Below are positions 58,579 to 64,000 of a stretch of 64,000 bases of DNA, in pieces (position 1 is the stretch's first letter; every line of letters starts with the position of its first letter). The stretch comes from Sipunculus nudus. Lineage: Eukaryota > Annelida > Sipuncula > Golfingiida > Sipunculidae. The notes beneath the pieces are model-generated. The model saw nothing but the letters and a program-made list of their open reading frames with translations. It ran no database searches and was not told the DNA's origin. The stretch is taken from positions 12,335,508 through 12,399,507 of the forward strand of contig CM049313.1 in NCBI GenBank assembly GCA_026874595.1. Direction: 5' to 3'. The translations under genes were made by a program, and so were the position numbers.

Positions 58579-60235
58579 ATCAAAGCGGATAAGGACTAAT
58601 CCGCAAGGGTAAGGTCCGCTAGTACATAAAAATATAAAGTTGAAGTCGCCTGAACCAAAGATAGCCAAATGGCATAGAAAATAGTAATGCATGTAATGTG
58701 AGCTGCCCTTTGACATTTAATCTTTTCCACCACAAAGCAACTTAAGGATCACGTGTGGTATTATTGACACAAAGCCATGGTTAAATTAGTGTTGAGCTAT
58801 GGTATCATCCGACTTTAGCTTTTTAAAGCCATTATGTTCACCTTTCACTGCTAAAAATCGTGCGTATCTCCTTGAAATAACATACTGTAACAATTTATTC
58901 AGGTAGAAATAGTCTTTTGATTAGTTTCCTGTTCCCGTGTCTTTAAATAGCTGTTACCTTCAAGATCATACATTTTTCACATTATTTATGAGACAATGGT
59001 ATTTATCATTTTGATTTCAACGTACTTCAGCTGATCTTTTTGTCATTTTCTTTGACCGCCATCTTGGAAAGTACTCAACACACGACGTGATGTGAATGGT
59101 AATTCCGTTGCCGGAAGTAAATCTTATTTTTTCCCTTCTGTGTCAGAAAGCCGAAGCACCAGTTTGATTACCAGGGCTCTAGCTTAACTTAATACATCAC
59201 TCACTTGTGTACTTCCAACATCTTTCTAAGTCATCACTAAGAAATGTTTGGCAGGGATGAAAATACAGAGCTTAAATTATTATCTTATAGAAAAAAAGGT
59301 CTGAGTTTCTAAATAAATATTAAGTTATTTATCTTGATATTAATATTCCAACCCAGCAGGGGTATTGATTATTTTGAAGCAGACATAGAAGATGCACAGG
59401 ACATTACTGAGTGTTTTCAGAACACTGGCTTGACGCCTTGAGACTTTTATGTTTTCTATGAGTTAGGAATGTCACAGAATGAATATAACGCGAATTGAAA
59501 ACATAAAACATAGTGTATATAAGGAATTCGATAAAGTTCTTGACGCCTGGAGAGAATTCACAAGACATTAACCAACGATATATATCCATTTTACGATCTT
59601 TTTTTATAAAAGACAGTTAAATAAATAAACATTAAAAATGAAAAAATATATTAACAAGCGTACATGAACACCCAAATACCGTAAATTAGAAGCGAGTCCG
59701 GGACTCACACAACACAATGCCAGACATAATAACGATTCGGTCTACGCTAATCTTTACCAGGGGCAGATAGAGGATATGAGAACAGGGGCGCAAGGTTGTG
59801 TTAGTGTGGGGGGGGGGGGGGGGGGGGTAGCGGAGGGGGTTTTGCCCTTACATAATGTAGATAATTTAGGCTGCAATGGCCCAATCCGGGTTAGGTTAAA
59901 ATGCAACATGATGCGAAATCTTACTTTATTTTTCGGTATTTTGCACCGTTTGTTCCCCCAAAGAAAGATGGGGATTTGTTATCCTTAAATCAGCTATAGC
60001 ACGGTATATAATAATGTGACAGTGGCAACTGACTACATTAAACAGACTCAGAACTTTTTCAGACGACCTTTAATCCCATGTGCAGTGCAATCACATAACA
60101 AAGAACAATAGTCTCACACAGCCAAAGTCTTGGTTATCCTGATTAACTGTACCCATGACAAGGTGTTCTTTTTTATGCATGAAATGTGTCCTTTAAATGT
60201 GTCCTTTAAATGTGAATTAAATAATTACATTATTA
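58579..60235. other. no supported gene; G-run element
   Basis: CAGGGGCGCAAGG at about 59785, followed by a run of about 18 G near 59809, is another hAT-like end. Otherwise AT-rich and featureless. Confidence 0.4.
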
Positions 60236-61780
60236 CACGGTAGGTTAAATTCAGCTAAAGCGCGGGGTTTTATTCAATTAGAGTTCGGGTTTATATTCAA
60301 ATGTTGTGAGGCCGCTTTAATTAAATCATAGCTTGGTCGGTTTTATTAAGATTAAATTTAGACGGTTATATTCAGACAAAGCGCGGCCGGCTATATTCAG
60401 TTAAAAAATGGCTGGTTATATTCAGATATATCACGGTCCGTTATATTCAGATATAGCCCGGTCCGTTATATTCAGATATAGCACGGCCCGTTATTTTCAG
60501 ATATATCACGGTCCGTTATATTCAGACATAGCACGGCCCGTAATATTCACGTAGAACACGGCCCGTTATATTCAGATATAGCATGGCCCGTTATATTCAG
60601 ATATAGCACGGCCCGTTATATTCAGATATAGCACGGCCCGTTATATTCAGTAAAACACGGCCCGTTATATTCAGGTAGAGCACGGCCCGTTATATTCAGA
60701 CATAGCACGGCCCGTTATATTCAGATATGGCATGGCCCGTTATATTCAGATATAGCACGGCCCGTTATATTCAGACATAGCACGGCCCGTAATATTCACG
60801 TAGAACACGGCCCGTTATATTCAGATATAGCATGTCCCGTTATATTCAGATATAGCACGGCCCGTTATATTCAGATATAGCACGGCCCGTTATATTCAGG
60901 TAGAACACGGCCCGTTATATTCAGGTAGAGCACGGCCCGTTATATTCAGACACAGCACGGCCCGTTATATTCAGGTATAGCACGGCCCGTTATATTCAGA
61001 TATGGCATGGTCCGTTATATTCAGATATAGCACGGCCCGTTATATTCAGGTAGACACGATCCGTTATATTCAGATATAGCAGGGTCCGTTATATTCAGAT
61101 ATAGCACGGCCCGTTATATTCAGATATAGCACGGCCCGTTATATTCAGGTAGAGCAAGGCCCGTTATATTCAGACGTAGCACGGCCCGTTATATTCAGAT
61201 ATAGCACGGCCCGTTATATTCAGATGTAGCACGGCCCGTTATATTCAGACAGAGCACGGCCCGTTATATTCAGACAGAGCACGGCCCGTTATATTCAGAC
61301 AGAGCACGGCCCGTTATATTCAGATGTAGCACAGCCCGTTATATTCAGACAGAGCACGGCCGGTTATATTCAGATATAGCACAGCCCGTTATTTTCATAT
61401 AGAGCACGGCCCGTTATATTCAGGTAGAGCACGGCCCGTTATAATCAGATATGGCACGGCCCATTTTATTCAGGTAGAGCACGGCCCGTTATATTCAGAT
61501 ATAGGATGGCCCGTTATATTCAGATATAGCACGGCCCGTTATATTCATATAGAGCACGGCCCGTTATATTCAGACATAGCACGGCCCGTTATATTCAGGT
61601 AAAGCACGGCACGTTATATTCAGACATAGCACGGCCCGTTATATTCAGGTATAGCACGGCCCGTTATATTCAGATATAGCACGGCCCGTTATATTCAGAT
61701 ATAGCACGGCCCGTTATATTCAGGTAGAGCACGGCCCGTTATATTCAGATATAGCACGGCCCGTAATATTCGTGTAGAAA
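60236..61780 (+). repeat. 25-bp minisatellite, about 60 units
   Basis: The unit is GCACGGCCCGTTATATTCAG plus five variable bases (ATATA, GTAGA, ACATA, ACAGA). The first six or so units are strongly diverged and the rest nearly uniform. A 25-base unit rotates through all frames, so it cannot encode a simple repeat protein. There are no unique spacers. Confidence 0.95.
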
Positions 61781-62105
61781 AAATTTTCTCGTTGAAAAAT
61801 AAACTTTACAAGTTTCAGAAAACGAATAAACCCACAGCTGAGATACTGGAGGGCCAATAGTCAACCTAAATGTTGAGAAATGTGAGCATTCGTTTGGCAT
61901 ATTCCTCACAATGCCCAAATCTCAGTAAAAAAATTTAAAAAGAATATGTGACATCTCTGAAAAACTGGTGGTGCCAATAATGTTACAACTATGCATGGTG
62001 AAAGCCTCATGTATAATATTGATGTATACAATTTATTTCTTTTTTTTATGAACCAAAATCATATATTTGTTCAGTTAGCTAGAACAGAAAGAAGGGCCTG
62101 TCTTT
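61781..62105. other. nothing recognised
   Basis: Unique sequence following the minisatellite. Confidence 0.4.
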
Positions 62106-62315
62106 CAGGGTGCACAAAAAAAACTGTGGCTCACAGAAAATAGGTCACCTTGACCTAGTATCAGGTTGTACAGGAAAGTTTCCCTGAAACCTCCCTGAAT
62201 ACTAAGTTAGAAGTTTAACGATCAATCATTTACATTTAGTAATCTGACGACCTAACGGATGACGAACAAAGGATGATCGCAACAGTTCATCTGACTTTCA
62301 GTCACCTGAGGTAAA
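62106..62315 (+). mobile_element. HINE-like 3' end, worn copy
   Basis: GAAAATAGGTCACCTTGACC, then GGATGACGAACAAAGGATGA in place of the ACGG run, then TGACT and AGTCA around TTC as the remaining hairpin near 62292-62304. Order matches 14590-14825. Confidence 0.6.
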
Positions 62316-62319
62316 ATTG

Positions 62320-64000
62320 TTTTCCTGATATGTTAAGATGTAGTAACGTACTCCCGTGACAAATTTTGTCACTTTATTATAATTTTTGCTTCTTTGCTTG
62401 CATGAATTGCACTCTCCTTCCTCATTAAAGAGAAAAAAGCAGCAACACGGAAAGTTAACGCGAATGCCACATTTCGTGTTGAAACGGCCAGCAGCTATGG
62501 TATCGAACATAATGTGGTCGAATTTAAATTATCTGATGGTAAACCGTCAATATATTCCTAACTTTTTACACAAATCCATATTTTATATGTTTAACAGAGT
62601 GGTTCTTTACAATTTCCGAGCATATTAGCGTTTCTTTGGGTGCTTTATTTTATCTACATAGGTATGTGCATTAATAGGTAGTAGAATACTTAATTATGTT
62701 GTGTGTTTATTTTAAACCTTTGCTATCCCGTGGTACCAATATATTTGTACAGTCAGACCGTCCTTGATTCCAACCAAACTGGTGATAAAATCAACACCGA
62801 GTGAATCCCAAGTCTGTCCTTGGATAACACATTTGTCCAAATGTGTTTCCGACACAGTTTCATGAGACGGCAGTGCAGACGATCCGGAATGTCTGATCAA
62901 ACAAGAATATCGCGTCGCCAGGACTCTCGCGAGATTCTCGTTAAATTTGGTAGACCCCAGGTGTCTTTTATCCCTCCCAGCAGGCTTCAGATGAGGGAGG
63001 TGGGTGGCAAAGCTCAGTGAAGTACTAACATTAAATCGCCAGGCTGTCTCTTTGGTTTATGGTGGCATGGTCGGGCTGGGACTTGTAAAGGGCTTCTAAT
63101 GGGCTAATCAATTGAAAACGACTATACATCGACAGTCATGTATCTTATAGGTGTGTATTTATTACAGATAGCATTGATTTGTTTGGCTTAATTTGCTCCA
63201 CCAAGTTACTTTTCAAGGACATGGAGTCACAGTCAGAGTGTCGATAATAATTTGTGACCTTGTGTGGCCTTCGGCCCTTTTATATTTGATACGACAGCTC
63301 CTTTGGGCGTCCAGTAATTGTATCCTCCGAAACTCCTGTGTTTACCATGTCTCTACTACCAGACCGGATGCGAGACAAAACGTACAAACATATTAATAAA
63401 CACAAAATAAATAGTTGTTAGAGGACATTGAAACCAGCCCTCGTCTGGAAAGCGAGCTTGTCTCTCAACACGTCACAATGTTAAAGGAGCGCTCTGATAC
63501 GCCACAGTGGGCCCCATTTTTTATAGCATTGAGAGTGCTACCACCTAGTGAGCAGCTTATGGAATTATATCGAGATTAACTAGGCTTCGGCAGTATTTTC
63601 AAGTTCGCATAAAAGAAAGAAAAAGAGTCTGACATTACTAGGATAATATACAAAAAGATTACGGAGGCAAAGAAAACAGCAATTCCAAAAAGCCCTGTTA
63701 GAAGAAATACGAGCAAGAAAAATGTGCCACCTTAAAGGTGCCGATTCACCTATCTTTGAAAAAGAATTTATGTGTTTTCTTGTTTCGTCTGTGTTCATGT
63801 TAATGATCTAAGGGTAATTAAGATTGTGAAATGTTCTTATAACGCCTTCGTGAAGGATGTATAAACCTGTTTTTCAACAATATGTTTATAGACACAGAAA
63901 TGTTGACACTGGGAAAAATCAGGTAAACTAAGGTGGGAGGTTACATATATGCGGAGGTAGAAAGGTCACTTGTTGCAAAACGCCATTAGCAAAGCCCTGG
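62320..64000. other. right flank, no supported gene
   Basis: Frames of 60-80 codons on both strands (for example 62386-62628 plus and 62712-62900 minus) overlap and show no family motif. A gene may begin beyond the edge. Confidence 0.4.

Noticed and set aside
60236-61780. CRISPR-like look of a 25-bp repeat array
   Set aside because: Units are contiguous, with no unique spacers, and the DNA is clearly eukaryotic.

Overview
The window is eukaryotic nuclear DNA: AT-rich (roughly one third G+C by eye), with spliced genes and a high load of transposable-element remnants. The repeats point to a marine mollusc, most likely a bivalve. The main clues are pearl/HINE-like elements with internal tandem repeats, an ACGG-type microsatellite and a terminal hairpin; arrays built on TGACCTTTGACCT; tRNA-derived SINEs; and CR1/L2-type LINE debris. 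This placement rests on repeat style, not on a species match.

One complete protein-coding gene can be assembled with confidence. It is a small three-exon gene on the minus strand, complement(join(15675..15820,16162..16332,16529..16604)), encoding 130 residues. Exon 1 carries a signal peptide. Exon 2 carries a Kunitz/BPTI-like ectodomain that lacks one of the usual disulfides. Exon 3 carries a transmembrane helix and a short cysteine-rich, tyrosine-ended tail. Both introns are phase 1 and the frame is open throughout. None of its three exons appears as an obvious long ORF, so automated annotation could easily miss it. A few weaker exon-like segments (1929-2058, 33955-34064, 34174-34297, 43167-43412, and a decayed coding repeat at 1-457) are listed at low confidence.

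Layout. 1-5.1 kb: decayed coding repeat, microsatellite, SINE, then a full-length HINE-like element (about 2.26-5.09 kb) with an internal array of DR1-type nuclear-receptor sites. 5.4-6.4 kb: GACTCGG-rich hAT-like element and a 162-bp array carrying a CRE and an E-box in every unit. 6.7-11.7 kb: a 1.65-kb segment present three times in tandem, including an exon-like block. 13.2-14.8 kb: a long foldback, a LINE reverse-transcriptase fragment and two HINE ends. 15.6-16.7 kb: the Kunitz-like gene. 18-25 kb: hAT-like ends, a foldback MITE, a promoter-like stretch and a 200-bp higher-order array. 25.8-28.8 kb: second full-length HINE. 29.6-32.3 kb: a LINE split by a 1.8-kb insertion. 33.2-37.9 kb: hAT MITEs, a possible exon pair, another LINE piece. 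40.3-47.1 kb: a 6.8-kb interval bounded by ACACTCTAAAAA inverted ends with ACATGT-rich subterminal arrays, containing a 51-bp minisatellite. 49-64 kb: further minisatellites (27-30 bp, 21 bp and a 1.5-kb array of 25 bp), SINE, LINE and HINE fragments in otherwise featureless DNA.

No rRNA, functional tRNA, CRISPR or bacterial feature is present. Apart from the one gene, the window is best read as intergenic and intronic DNA shaped by repeated waves of non-autonomous elements and tandem amplification.
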